Shown: positions 40,591 to 49,009 of the stretch, piece by piece | Layout of the letters: the number at the start of each line of letters is the position of its first letter | Position numbering within the stretch: the stretch's first letter is position 1 | DNA from: JALZAI01 sp038212215 | GTDB lineage: Bacteria > Actinomycetota > Actinomycetes > Mycobacteriales > Jatrophihabitantaceae | Length of the DNA: 64,000 bases | Direction: 5' to 3' | Assembly: GCA_038212215.1 (NCBI GenBank) | Contig: JBBQUT010000006.1 | Coordinates: 109,230 to 173,229, forward strand | Program-made: the position numbers and the translations under genes | The notes under the pieces: model-generated | What the model was told of the DNA's origin: nothing | The model's input: the letters and a program-made list of their open reading frames with translations, nothing else | Databases searched by the model: none

Positions 40591-40915
40591 GAAAGCATCC
40601 TTATCGTTAGGGATCGCCGCGATACACAACCGCGACGATCTTGTCTGAGTGGCCACCCCCCACGGGGCGACCGTTGCTCGCGGAGACAGCGATGTCCTGC
40701 CTTTTCGCATGCCAAATAGCGAATGTCGGCAAGGCTAAGCGCCCACAATGCAGTTGCAGTGGCGCGCCGGGCCTTCGACGCCGCAGTGCGGCTTTGCGTA
40801 CCACTAGGTTCGGGTACACCTACCGCAGCAATGATGAACGGGTGCGCAGGCCGTTCATCGGTCGCATTTACAGTGTACGCAAACGCCCGGTCGATCTAAC
40901 CGCCTCGGCGAAAAT
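40591..40915. other. 325-bp gap with one strong hairpin
   Basis: No gene is supported. A perfect 9-bp inverted repeat (GATGAACGG, 9-nt loop, CCGTTCATC) lies at 40833-40859. It could end the kinase-like transcript or act upstream of the PRC-DUF2382 gene, but there is no T-tract. Confidence 0.5.
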
Positions 40916-41581
40916 TTATGTCCGGATTTCGCTGCGGCCAGTGTCGGGCGCCGGCAGCGCCCGGTACGCCACGACGATGAGATCGACGCAGGTGTTCACC
41001 GCGATCCGAGTGCTGTCGACCTGCAGGTCGAACAAGTCGGGGTCGTCGATGTCGGTCCCGTAGAGCCGGCGCACATACTGCGCGCGGGCTCGGTCGACTT
41101 CGTCGAGACGCTCGCGCGCAGTACGCGTATCGACGCTCTCGACGCGGCACGCCTGCGCGACCCGCGCGTCCACCGCTCCGAACAGGCGCACTCGGAGCAC
41201 GTCCGGACGATCGCGGAAGGCCACAGCGCCGCCGCGCCCGAGGATGACCGCACCCCTCGCAAGCGCCGCGTTCATGATCGTCTCGGCTTGGCGGCGGAAC
41301 AATTCCGCCTCGTCCGGCGGTGGGAATGCTTCGGCCGGCGCGGCGTCGGTGCCCGCCCCGAGCACGCCACCGGCCAGTGGCGCGAGAACACCGAGAAATC
41401 GAGCGACGAGCGACCGGTGCGCCGCGCCACTCTCCGCCTCTCGGACCGTGACGTGCAGCCGTGCCGCGATGTCTGAGCTGATCGCCCGATCCAGCAAGGG
41501 CAAATCAAGCCTGGCGGCGACGCGGGGCGCGATCATGCTGCCCACAGCCCCATATCCGGCGGAAATCGTCACCCCGGGCAT
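40916..41581 (-). CDS. Cytidylate kinase-like P-loop protein
   Basis: A 221-residue protein of the cytidylate-kinase-like family (PF13189). The N-terminal VTISAGYGAVGSMIAPRVAARLDLPLLDRAIS replaces the canonical SR(Q/E).G(S/A)GGS..A P-loop. LARGAVILGRGGAVAFRDRPDVLRVRLFGAVDARV and a C-terminal YGTDIDDPDLFDLQVDSTRIAVNTCVDLIV follow. The weak P-loop (GYGAVGS) makes kinase activity uncertain. The ATG and the stop of the upstream MFS gene overlap by one base (TGATG), so it is cotranscribed with the exporter. Confidence 0.8.
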   Translation of the reverse strand: MPGVTISAGYGAVGSMIAPRVAARLDLPLLDRAISSDIAARLHVTVREAESGAAHRSLVARFLGVLAPLAGGVLGAGTDAAPAEAFPPPDEAELFRRQAETIMNAALARGAVILGRGGAVAFRDRPDVLRVRLFGAVDARVAQACRVESVDTRTARERLDEVDRARAQYVRRLYGTDIDDPDLFDLQVDSTRIAVNTCVDLIVVAYRALPAPDTGRSEIRT

Positions 41582-43173
41582 CAGTGCGCATCCCCTGCGA
41601 CGCTCGCCACCACGTCCGGCTGCGTGGGCTTGGCATTGCTACTGCGCAATCGAACCTGCTTGATAAAGGCAGCCGCTACGACACTGAGGATGGACACCGC
41701 GAAGCCCACTACGAAGACCCTGTCGATGGCGTGCGAGTAGGACTGGATGATGCCTTCGTGCAGCGCGGGGTCGCTGTGCTTGAGCGCGTTCAGGGTGCTC
41801 GGGCTGGACACCAACTGCGAGACCTTGTCGCCCCCGGCAAGCGCGGCACGCGGCAGGTACCGCGGGAACTCGTGGGCGATCCGGGCGGTCAGCACAGCGC
41901 CGAGCGCGGACGCCCCCAGAGCGCCGCCCATCGATCGGAAAAACGTCACCGAGGAAGTCGCGACCCCCATCTGCGCCATCGGGACGGCGTTCTGCACGAC
42001 CAACGTGAGTACCTGGATGAACAGTCCCAGGCCAGCACCGAAGACCAGGATATCGACCCCGACGACTGCCAGCGATGTGTGCGCGCCCAGGCGCGTGAGC
42101 AGCGCCATTCCGATGGTGACCAGGATCGTGCCGGCAAGCGGGAACCAGCGGTAGCGTCCGGTGCTCGAGATGTAGCGCCCGGAGCTGATGCTCATCACCA
42201 GCAGGCCGACGAGCAGCGGGAGCAGTAGCAACCCGGACACGGTCGCCGAGACGCCGTGCACGAGTTGCAGATACTGCGGCAGGAACGCCAGCGCGCCGAA
42301 CATGGCGACTCCGCTGACGAAGGAAACGATATTGGCGACGGTGAAGATTTGGATCCGGAACAGTTCCAGCGGCAGGATCGGTTCTGCTGCCCACCGCTCG
42401 CGGAGCACGAACCCGACGAGCAGCAGGCCACCGACTCCGAACAGTCCGATGATCTGCCACGATGCCCACGGGTAGTCGGTCCCGCCGGACTGAGTGGCGA
42501 GCAGGATGGCAGACACACCCGCGACGAGCAGTAACGCACCCCACCAGTCGATCAGCACCTGACGGGTGCGGACCGGCAGCCGCAGTACGCGATTGGTCAC
42601 AACGAGGGCGGCAATGCCGAGCGGCAGGTTGATGTAGAAGATATAGCGCCAATTCAGGCTATCGACCGCGAACCCGCCAGCCAGCGGACCCACGACGCTC
42701 GAGACTCCGAACACGGCACCGAAGTAGCCCTGGTAGCGGCCGCGCTGCCGCGGCGGGATGACGTCGCCGATAATCGCGAAGACGAGTGAGATCAAGCCTC
42801 CGCCGCCGATGCCCTGCACACCGCGGAATGCGATCAGTTCGAGCATGTTCTGCGCGGCGCCGCAGAGGACGCTGCCGACCAGGAACACCAAGATGGCAAG
42901 TTGAAAGACTCGCTTGCGCCCGTAGAGATCACCTGCCTTGCCCCACAAAGGCGTAGAGGCCGTGCTGGCGAGCAGATAGGCGGTGATGACCCAAGAAAGC
43001 AGGTCACTGCGGTGAAAGTCGCCAACGATGGTCGGCAGCGCTGTAGACACGATGGTCTGGTCGAGCGCGGCAAGGAACATGCCCATCATCAGCCCGGACA
43101 TGATGACCAGAATTTGGCGATGGGTGAATCCTGTGTCGTCGGCGACGGGAGTGGCGGGAACCGCGGCGCTCAT
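41581..43173 (-). CDS. DHA2-family MFS drug exporter
   Basis: A 530-residue, 14-helix transporter of the EmrB/QacA type. Motif A-like GKAGDLYGRKRVF follows helix 2. ALDQTIVSTALPTIVGDFHRSDLLSWVITAYLL is the signature first helix of DHA2 proteins. GPLAGGFAVDSLNWRYIFYINLPLGIAALVV carries motif C. It probably extrudes lipophilic drugs by proton antiport. The divergent MarR-PDZ gene starts on the far side and reads the same way, so it is the gene upstream on the same strand and a likely regulator. Confidence 0.92.
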   Translation of the reverse strand: MSAAVPATPVADDTGFTHRQILVIMSGLMMGMFLAALDQTIVSTALPTIVGDFHRSDLLSWVITAYLLASTASTPLWGKAGDLYGRKRVFQLAILVFLVGSVLCGAAQNMLELIAFRGVQGIGGGGLISLVFAIIGDVIPPRQRGRYQGYFGAVFGVSSVVGPLAGGFAVDSLNWRYIFYINLPLGIAALVVTNRVLRLPVRTRQVLIDWWGALLLVAGVSAILLATQSGGTDYPWASWQIIGLFGVGGLLLVGFVLRERWAAEPILPLELFRIQIFTVANIVSFVSGVAMFGALAFLPQYLQLVHGVSATVSGLLLLPLLVGLLVMSISSGRYISSTGRYRWFPLAGTILVTIGMALLTRLGAHTSLAVVGVDILVFGAGLGLFIQVLTLVVQNAVPMAQMGVATSSVTFFRSMGGALGASALGAVLTARIAHEFPRYLPRAALAGGDKVSQLVSSPSTLNALKHSDPALHEGIIQSYSHAIDRVFVVGFAVSILSVVAAAFIKQVRLRSSNAKPTQPDVVASVAGDAH

Positions 43174-43284
43174 CTGCGAAGCTTCCTTGTCGGGTGAACG
43201 TTGTATCGGGTGGCCGGTCGCGCAGCTGTCCTATCTGTAATTTCAACAATTGCATGGACGATCCGCGGCTCGCGCAGCGACCAC

Positions 43285-44157
43285 TCATCGCCGGAGTTCG
43301 ACGGCCCGCCTGATGTCGCCGCGGAGCACCGTCGCCCTGAGCATGCGTCGCCGGACCAGGCGTTCCAGCTGGAGGGCGAGGCCAACAGTGCTCATCGTGG
43401 CGGCATTCTCCAGTTCGACGAGCAGGTCGCCCCGCTCGATGCCGGCGCGCGCCGCGATGCTGTCCGGTGTCACGTCACTCACCAGCAGACCCGGTTCGTC
43501 GGACAGACCGACAGCTGCGCGTCGGATGCGGGCCAGATGCGCCGGCTCCAGGGTCAGGCCGAGGTCGGCAGCCACCGCACTGCGTTCGGTCTCGAACGAA
43601 GTCAGCAGGCGGCGCAGCAGGTCGGCCAGTTGCTGTCGCTCGTCGGCACTGAGCGCCGACAGCAATCGGTCCTCGTTGGCGAGGTGCGCAGGGGTGACCT
43701 GGTCGAAGAGTTGTTGGCCGCGCAGGGTCAGGGTGACCAAGCTGCCGCGAGCGGATTCGGGGTCAGCTTCCCGGGTGACGATGCCAGCCTTCTCGAGCCG
43801 ATCCAGGCGCACGCTCACCGTTCCCGAGGTCAAGCCCAGAGCGTCCATCAGTCGAGCCTGAGCCATCCGCATCGAACCCCCCGACCGGCGCAGCGTCGCG
43901 ATCACCTGGAAATCGGCGGGGCTGAGCCCGTGGTCGGCAAATACGGCAGACACTTCGGTGTCGAGGCGCGTCCGGACGCGCGACAGACGCATGACCAGAC
44001 CGACCGGTGTGAAGTCGAGGTCCGGTCGCTCCCGCGCCCAGTCTTCGAGCAACGTGTCAACGCTGTCCCAACAGGCTCGGCAAGGTGGCACGCCATACCG
44101 CAGGCGCCCGCCATGCCCGATCTCACTCGTTCGCTCACTCCGTTCGCTCACGGCCAA
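43285..44157 (-). CDS. MarR-family regulator with C-terminal PDZ-like domain
   Basis: A protein of up to 290 residues. The MarR winged helix is LVMRLSRVRTRLDTEVSAVFADHGLSPADFQVIATLRRSGGSMRMAQARLMDALGLTSGTVSVRLDRLEKAGIVTRE, with the wing and C-terminal helices to about residue 190. After it, LLVSDVTPDSIAARAGIERGDLLVELENAATMSTVGLALQLERL has the carboxylate loop and fold pattern of a PDZ domain. The TTG at 44157 is the longest start. The first 20 residues (MAVSERSERTSEIGHGG) are encoded by a GAGTGAGCGAAC-type repeat, so the real start may be internal, just before DSVDTLLEDWARERPDL. It probably controls the adjacent DHA2 exporter. Confidence 0.8.
   Translation of the reverse strand: MAVSERSERTSEIGHGGRLRYGVPPCRACWDSVDTLLEDWARERPDLDFTPVGLVMRLSRVRTRLDTEVSAVFADHGLSPADFQVIATLRRSGGSMRMAQARLMDALGLTSGTVSVRLDRLEKAGIVTREADPESARGSLVTLTLRGQQLFDQVTPAHLANEDRLLSALSADERQQLADLLRRLLTSFETERSAVAADLGLTLEPAHLARIRRAAVGLSDEPGLLVSDVTPDSIAARAGIERGDLLVELENAATMSTVGLALQLERLVRRRMLRATVLRGDIRRAVELRR
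44112..44151 (-). repeat. GAGTGAGCGAAC-type repeat at the MarR start
   Basis: On the minus strand GTGAGCGAACGGAGTGAGCG continues into AACGAGTGAGATCGGGCATG. It shares the (A/G)TGAGCGAA...GGGCATG vocabulary of the junction elements at 3966, 16052 and 21688 and, as there, covers a start codon region. Confidence 0.5.
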
Positions 44158-44160
44158 ACT

Positions 44161-44931
44161 CTACTCTGGCCCCCACCACTTGCACCCATGCTTGAATTCA
44201 AGCATTGTATTCATCACATCCAGCAGACAGGGGTAATGAACGTGACACAACCGGCGATCACCACCGCAGCGACGACCAGTCACCACAAGCCACGCCCGCG
44301 GGCCGCGGCCGGCGAATGCGATGAAGTCCCGCACGAAGTGCGACTGATCGGCATACCCGCAGCGGGCAGCGGCATCGGCTCCGTTGGTGCGCCACAGCAT
44401 CCGCCGGGCCCGATCGAAGCGGATCACCCGCCCGGCCGTCTTCGGCGTCAGCCCGATCTCCGTCCGAAACTGCTTTGCCAGGTGGCGCTCGCTCCAGCCG
44501 ACCTCCCGTGCAATCGCTGCGATGCCCGCGAGCCCGTAGGATCGCCGCAGCGCCTGCCAAGCGAGGCATATTTCCGCTGGCGGCGTATTTCCCAGATTCA
44601 GCCGCTGTCCGAGCTGCGCATCGAGCAACCGGAACCGATCCTGCCAACCGGACGCGGCACGCAGCTTGAATCCCCGATTGAGCTCCGTCGTGCGCGATCA
44701 CGGCGGGCGCCGTGTGCAGACCACCGACAAGGGTGCGGTACTCCTGCGGGACCGGTCGCACGAGCTTCAGCGGCTCGTCCATGGTAAAGATCAGGGTCAG
44801 ATACGGGGAGGGCAGACCCAGGTGCTGTGCGGTGGCACGTTGCGCTCGCGGTAGGCGTGGTGTTGTCTGACGACTCGGCGCAGCGGCCCCTCAGGACGCA
44901 CCGCGAGCGACTGCTGCGTGGGTGCGGACAC
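44161..44931 (-). pseudogene. Frameshifted and deleted AraC-family regulator
   Basis: Three frames give consecutive parts of one AraC protein. PEGPLRRVVRQHHAYRERNVPP is read from a GTG at 44931. Then, in a second frame, HLGLPSPYLTLIFTMDEPLKLVRPVPQEYRTLVGGLHTAPAVIAHDGAQSGIQ. Then, in a third, SGWQDRFRLLDAQLGQRLNLG followed by the HTH (GLAGIAAIAREVGWSERHLAKQFRTEIGLTPKTAGRVIRFDRAR...CGYADQSHFVRDFIAFAGRGPRAWL). About 45 residues normally found between GIQ and the W-Q-D-R segment are missing. Two frameshifts plus an internal deletion make an intact product impossible without sequence error. Confidence 0.7.
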
Positions 44932-45130
44932 GCTGCCAGGATGCGATAGCTCCGGCGCTGCACGCAAGCTCCGATCGTGACCGTCGCTCAGTGGCAACCC
45001 TGAGAGCGCGCCGAGCGAAGTTCAGGGCAAGGACCGGACCTTTCCCGATACCGCGACGACCCGCAACGACACATGATTGAGCAGTACTTCCGACCACAAC
45101 ACTTCAGATCACAGAGAGCGAGAAACAATC

Positions 45131-45397
45131 ATGGAATCCGTCCGCGCCGCATTTCGTCGCGAAGGGCTCGTCCGCGTCCGGGACGGTCGGGTATTCGGCG
45201 GTGTGATCACCGGCATCGGCCGCCGCCTCGGCATCGACCCGTGGCCCGCCCGGATATTGTTCCTGGTGGTGCTCATGCTCATCCCAGGCAGCCAGCTGCT
45301 GATCTATCCGGTCCTGTGGCTCACCATGCCGGAGGAAGATCCCAACGGCGCGCCGCTGGCGAATGGCCCGTCCTTCACCAAATCCACGGACCGCTGA
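45131..45397 (+). CDS. PspC-domain small membrane protein
   Basis: An 88-residue protein. The PspC domain is LVRVRDGRVFGGVITGIGRRLGIDPWPARILFLVVLMLIPGSQLLIYPVLWLTMPEE, containing one or two membrane helices. The conserved G(V/I).GGI...G.D PspC pattern is visible. PspC proteins sense or transmit envelope stress. It is convergent with the secreted phosphoesterase gene, 16 bp away. There is no clear ribosome-binding site, but the ATG is the first in frame. Confidence 0.85.
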   Translation: MESVRAAFRREGLVRVRDGRVFGGVITGIGRRLGIDPWPARILFLVVLMLIPGSQLLIYPVLWLTMPEEDPNGAPLANGPSFTKSTDR

Positions 45398-45413
45398 CGT
45401 CCACTACGGCGCG

Positions 45414-46325
45414 TCAGCGCAATCCGAACGTCCACCGCAAACCCGGGGCGGTGGCCGCATTGAACAGCGGGCCGACCCCTGCATTGGCCTCCCACCACCG
45501 GGTCACGGCGTAGTGATTGGCGGGCACCCACACCGTCCTGGCGTGCAGCCTCGGGTCGATGACGACAAAGGCGACCTGGTTGTTCGCCGAACGGTCGTCC
45601 TCGTCGAACGTGACGATGACGGTGAGGTTGCCCGCGCGGTAGTCGGGGCCAGCCGCGATTTTCCGCATCCAGGCGTAGAGCCACTTGTCCGCGAGTGCGA
45701 GCGAGCAGTCGTGGCCGTCATTGCAGATATTGGGCGTCATTTGGCCGGTGACCGGCAAGGTACCAGCCGCGATGTCGTCGGCCAGGTTTCCGCTGATGGT
45801 GGTGCCCATCGGCACGTCATAGGTGTTGCAGCCACTACGTTCGGCGGGGCTGTTGAAGTAGGTCCATTCGTTGTGGCGCACCGCGTAGCTCGCCGTGTTG
45901 GTCAGCGCACAGTTGCTCGGCATGCTCTCGGCGTAGACCTTGGCGCTCTTGTGCGCGGCCAACGTCTGGCCGAACACCGAGGGCGAAGCGATCGGGTGCG
46001 CTTCCGGGTCCCGGTCGTCCAGCACACGGAAGGTACTGCCGCCGCCAAGTGCGAGATAGTTGGGCAACGATGGGTGGCTGACCGCCGAGTAAGTTCGCAT
46101 TTTGCCGAACCGCGAGCTCAATAGGGCGAGATATGGCATCTGCGTCAGCGCCTCGGCCATGCTGTGATTCTCCTCGAGAATCACCATCACCTTGTGCTGA
46201 CTCGTGGCTGCAAGTGCGCCTGCGCTACGTGCGCCGACGCTACGTGCGCTGGCGGCAGTGGCGATGAGCGAACCAGCAGCGACCAGGGCCACGGCGGCAG
46301 CTTGAAGATTCCGTGGGATCAGCAT
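45414..46325 (-). CDS. Secreted phosphoesterase (acid phosphatase-like, PF04185)
   Basis: A 303-residue exported protein with signal peptide MLIPRNLQAAAVALVAAGSL and a likely cleavage after an Ala-rich stretch near residue 28-40. The mature part begins with HKVMVILEENHSMAEAL (the metal-binding EEN.S motif of phosphoesterase/acid phosphatases). It contains YSAVSHPSLPNYLALGGGST, CNTYDVPMG and VIVTFDEDDRSANNQVAFVVI with Asp/Glu metal ligands. Relatives include phospholipase C and acid phosphatases such as AcpA. At this length it is nearer the short acid-phosphatase subgroup; the substrate is unknown. Confidence 0.85.
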   Translation of the reverse strand: MLIPRNLQAAAVALVAAGSLIATAASARSVGARSAGALAATSQHKVMVILEENHSMAEALTQMPYLALLSSRFGKMRTYSAVSHPSLPNYLALGGGSTFRVLDDRDPEAHPIASPSVFGQTLAAHKSAKVYAESMPSNCALTNTASYAVRHNEWTYFNSPAERSGCNTYDVPMGTTISGNLADDIAAGTLPVTGQMTPNICNDGHDCSLALADKWLYAWMRKIAAGPDYRAGNLTVIVTFDEDDRSANNQVAFVVIDPRLHARTVWVPANHYAVTRWWEANAGVGPLFNAATAPGLRWTFGLR

Positions 46326-46511
46326 AATTGTCGTCTCATTTCAAGATTCGGGGGACGGGCCGGCGGGCGCACATCTTGGGGGAAGCGGCGGTCCCGAACA
46401 CCTTAGGCCTTCGCGACAGCGGTTGGCGACATTCAACACTGCGACTGCGGCCCGATTCTCAGCAAAGTCCGCAGGTGTTGCTGCGGCTGTTCAATCTTGT
46501 TCACGCGCTCT

Positions 46512-48527
46512 TCACGCCGAGTGTGTCGAAACCACTCGGTGGGCGAGAAACCAGGCGGTGAGGTCGGTCGCCGGCACCGGCCGGCAGACGTGGAAACCCT
46601 GCGCGATGTCGCAACCGGCCGCATCGAGAGCCGCCAGCACGGCGAAGTTTTCTACGCCTTCGGCGATGGTGGCTAGCCCCAGGTTGTGGCCGAGGTCGAT
46701 CACGCTCTTCACGATGTGCGCGTCTCTGCTGTCGGTATCCATGCTGGTGACAAAGGACTTGTCTATTTTCAGTTCGGTGACGGGAAGTGTCTTCAATTGG
46801 GCCAAGCTGGTATAGCCGACACCGAAGTCGTCGATGGCAATTCGAAGGCCCATTGTCTTTAAGCGCGCGAGCAGCGCTCGAGCACGTGCCGGCTCGGTCA
46901 TGATTGCCGATTCGGTCACTTCGACCTCTAGCAGGTCGACTGGCACGTCGTGGCTCCGCAGCAGTTCGGCGATCATGTCCGGAAGCCGCTCGTCGAGCAG
47001 GTTGCGGGCGGACAGGTTGACCGCGACCGGAATTCGATAGCCGGAATCGAGCCATGCCCGAGCCTGGGCAAGCGCAGCATCAAGGACGTACACCGTGAGT
47101 GGGCCGATCAGCCCGGTTTGCTCGGCCAGCGGGATGAAGTGGTCGGGCGGCACCAGTCCGAGCCGCGGATGTCGCCAGCGCACAAGCGCCTCGACGCCAC
47201 ACATCTCGCCGGAACTCAGACGGATCTTGGGTTGGTAGTGCAGTAGCAGTTCGCGACGGTCGATGGCGTGGCGCAGCTCGCTGAGCAGGGTCAGCCGCTC
47301 CACGGAGTTCTCGTCCGCGTCGGCCTGGTAGGCGAACACGCCGACATCGTGTTTCTTGGCGACGTACATTGCGGTGTCGGCGTGCTGCAGCAAGGCGGTC
47401 ACGTCGTCGCCGTGCAAGCCCGAGACCACTATCCCCACGCTCGCTTCCACGTCGAGGTCCAGTCCGTCGATGACGAACGGCGTCTGAAGCGAGTGGCGCA
47501 GCTTCTCGGCAACCAGAGTGGCCGCGTCCAGAGACGCGACGTCGGGCAGTAGAATGGCAAATTCGTCGCCGCCGAGGCGCGCGACGGTGTCCTCTGCGCG
47601 CAGAAGCTTCTTCAATCGGGGTCCGATCTGTCTCAACAGTTGGTCTCCGAAATAGCGGCCCAGCGTGTCGTTGACCTCTCTGAAGCGGTCGAGATCGAGA
47701 AGCAGCAGGGCGGTACGCGTACCGTCTCGAGCGCTGCGCAACAGCGCTTGCCCGAATCGCTCGCCGAGCAACGCCCGGTTCGCAAGCCCCGTCAGCGGGT
47801 CGTGCAGCGAGTCTTGTAGCACCTGCTCGCGCTGCAGGTGAAGCTGGCGGCGCGCCCGGCGCAGCACCGACGAGAACAAGAAGACGAGCGTCAACGCGAC
47901 GCCGAACACTGGCGGGGTCGCGGATTCGATCTGGGACTCGCGCCTTTGCAGGCCCCGCAGTGAGCGGGTCGCATCAGTCTGATGCGACTCGCTGGCGACT
48001 AGGACGAAATGTTCGATCCTGCCGAAACGAGGGTCAACCTGAACGCCGTCGATTCTTAGCACCGCCGCCGAGTCGTGCCCGTCGACTGCGGCGAACAGTT
48101 GCTGGATGGACAGCAGGTAGGGGGCATGCAGCGCCAGCACCGCGAGGCCTAGCGTCCGATCGGCGCCATTTCCGTCGCGGCGCACCCGTTGGATCGCTGC
48201 TACCAGTTTTGTCGCGGCAGCCGCGTGCAATTGGCGCACAGGCTCACTCGGCTCCAGCCGGTACTTGCGTTCCAGCGACTCCTCGGTTTGGACGGCCTCG
48301 ATCGCGTCGGTGTAGTCGAAGGCCAGGACCGACGCCGCGACTGAATGCCGGGCTAGGTCGGAGGTAACGCGTGAGGACCACATCGCGAACCCGGTCATCC
48401 CGACCAGCACCAGTGTCAGCCCGATACTCGCCCCGCGGGAGAACCACCGAGCGGACCTGCCCCGCCGCAGCGCTTCTGCATCGTCACGAAACTGCTCCGC
48501 GGCGCGTGCTGTCTCGCCGCCGCCCAT
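46512..48527 (-). CDS. GGDEF-EAL cyclic-di-GMP protein with membrane sensor
   Basis: A 671-residue protein starting MGGGETARAAEQ. A membrane helix (FSRGASIGLTLVLVGMTGFAMW) is followed by an extracytoplasmic domain of about 150 residues and a second helix (PPVFGVALTLVFLFSSVL). A GGDEF domain follows (DSLHDPLTGLANRALLGERF, LLLLDLDRFREVNDTLG, intact VARLGGDEFAILL). The EAL domain has intact GVEALVRW, NLSARNLLDERL, EVEVTESAIM, IDDFGVGYTSL and AEGVEN. Both catalytic motifs are intact, so it could make and degrade c-di-GMP. The frame is open to 48677, but this ATG gives a normal cytoplasmic N-terminus. Confidence 0.92.
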   Translation of the reverse strand: MGGGETARAAEQFRDDAEALRRGRSARWFSRGASIGLTLVLVGMTGFAMWSSRVTSDLARHSVAASVLAFDYTDAIEAVQTEESLERKYRLEPSEPVRQLHAAAATKLVAAIQRVRRDGNGADRTLGLAVLALHAPYLLSIQQLFAAVDGHDSAAVLRIDGVQVDPRFGRIEHFVLVASESHQTDATRSLRGLQRRESQIESATPPVFGVALTLVFLFSSVLRRARRQLHLQREQVLQDSLHDPLTGLANRALLGERFGQALLRSARDGTRTALLLLDLDRFREVNDTLGRYFGDQLLRQIGPRLKKLLRAEDTVARLGGDEFAILLPDVASLDAATLVAEKLRHSLQTPFVIDGLDLDVEASVGIVVSGLHGDDVTALLQHADTAMYVAKKHDVGVFAYQADADENSVERLTLLSELRHAIDRRELLLHYQPKIRLSSGEMCGVEALVRWRHPRLGLVPPDHFIPLAEQTGLIGPLTVYVLDAALAQARAWLDSGYRIPVAVNLSARNLLDERLPDMIAELLRSHDVPVDLLEVEVTESAIMTEPARARALLARLKTMGLRIAIDDFGVGYTSLAQLKTLPVTELKIDKSFVTSMDTDSRDAHIVKSVIDLGHNLGLATIAEGVENFAVLAALDAAGCDIAQGFHVCRPVPATDLTAWFLAHRVVSTHSA

Positions 48528-48763
48528 GACTAGTACATCGACGCGGTTCCCGACTTCTTTAGCGGACGGCGGCAAGGCCAGGTCCGGACCGCCTACCGCG
48601 GTCCGCGGCACTGACGCACGCGGCGGCGGGCCTGCCCCACGCGGGGGTGTACGACCCAAGCCCGGAATCCCGCGCATCGAGCAGCCTGACGTCGCCCGCG
48701 CACGCGTCGAAGACTGTCGAGGCGAAACGGGAGACCGCCGAGCGGATGACCGTGATTTAAATG

Positions 48764-48790
48764 CCTATACCCCCGAATCGGGGGTATAGG
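48764..48790 (-). terminator. Terminator after the tRNA genes
   Basis: Perfect 13-bp arms (CCTATACCCCCGA and its complement) around a single central base lie five bases downstream of tRNA-Glu on the minus strand, and are followed by CATTTAAAT. It probably ends the gltX-tRNA transcript. Confidence 0.7.
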
Positions 48791-48794
48791 GGCG

Positions 48795-48867
48795 TAGCCC
48801 CGACCGGATTCGAACCGGCGCCACCGCCTTGAGAGGGCGGCGTCCTGGGCCGCTAGACGACGGGGCC
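48795..48867 (-). tRNA. tRNA-Glu (CTC)
   Basis: A complete 73-nt cloverleaf on the minus strand. The acceptor is GGCCCCG/CGGGGCT, the D-arm region GTCTAGCGGCCC, the anticodon stem CGCC/GGCG with loop CTCTCAA (anticodon CTC), and the T-arm GCCGGTTCGAATCCGGT. CCA is not encoded. Confidence 0.95.
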
Positions 48868-48891
48868 GCAGGGTGTGTTACGTGTACTGCG

Positions 48892-48963
48892 CTGGGGTAC
48901 CAGGACTCGAACCTAGACTAACTGAACCAGAATCAGTTGGGCTGCCAATTACCCCATACCCCA
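48892..48963 (-). tRNA. tRNA-Gln (CTG)
   Basis: A complete 72-nt cloverleaf on the minus strand. The acceptor is TGGGGTA/TACCCCA, the anticodon stem ACTGA/TCAGT with loop TTCTGGT (anticodon CTG), and the T-arm CTAGGTTCGAGTCCTGG. It lies 24 bp upstream of tRNA-Glu and downstream of gltX. CCA is not encoded. Confidence 0.95.
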
Positions 48964-49009
48964 AGGGTTGTACTCACCCGAAAACGTCCGCGCGAGCCGT
49001 CGTCAGACT

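Noticed and set aside
40641..41063. A 140-codon plus-strand frame overlapping the cytidylate-kinase-like gene
   Set aside because: No domain or codon-use support; it covers a hairpin and the antisense of a recognisable gene.
48764..48963. Integration (att) site of a mobile element at the tRNA genes
   Set aside because: Both tRNAs are complete and no integrase or tRNA-end duplication was seen nearby.
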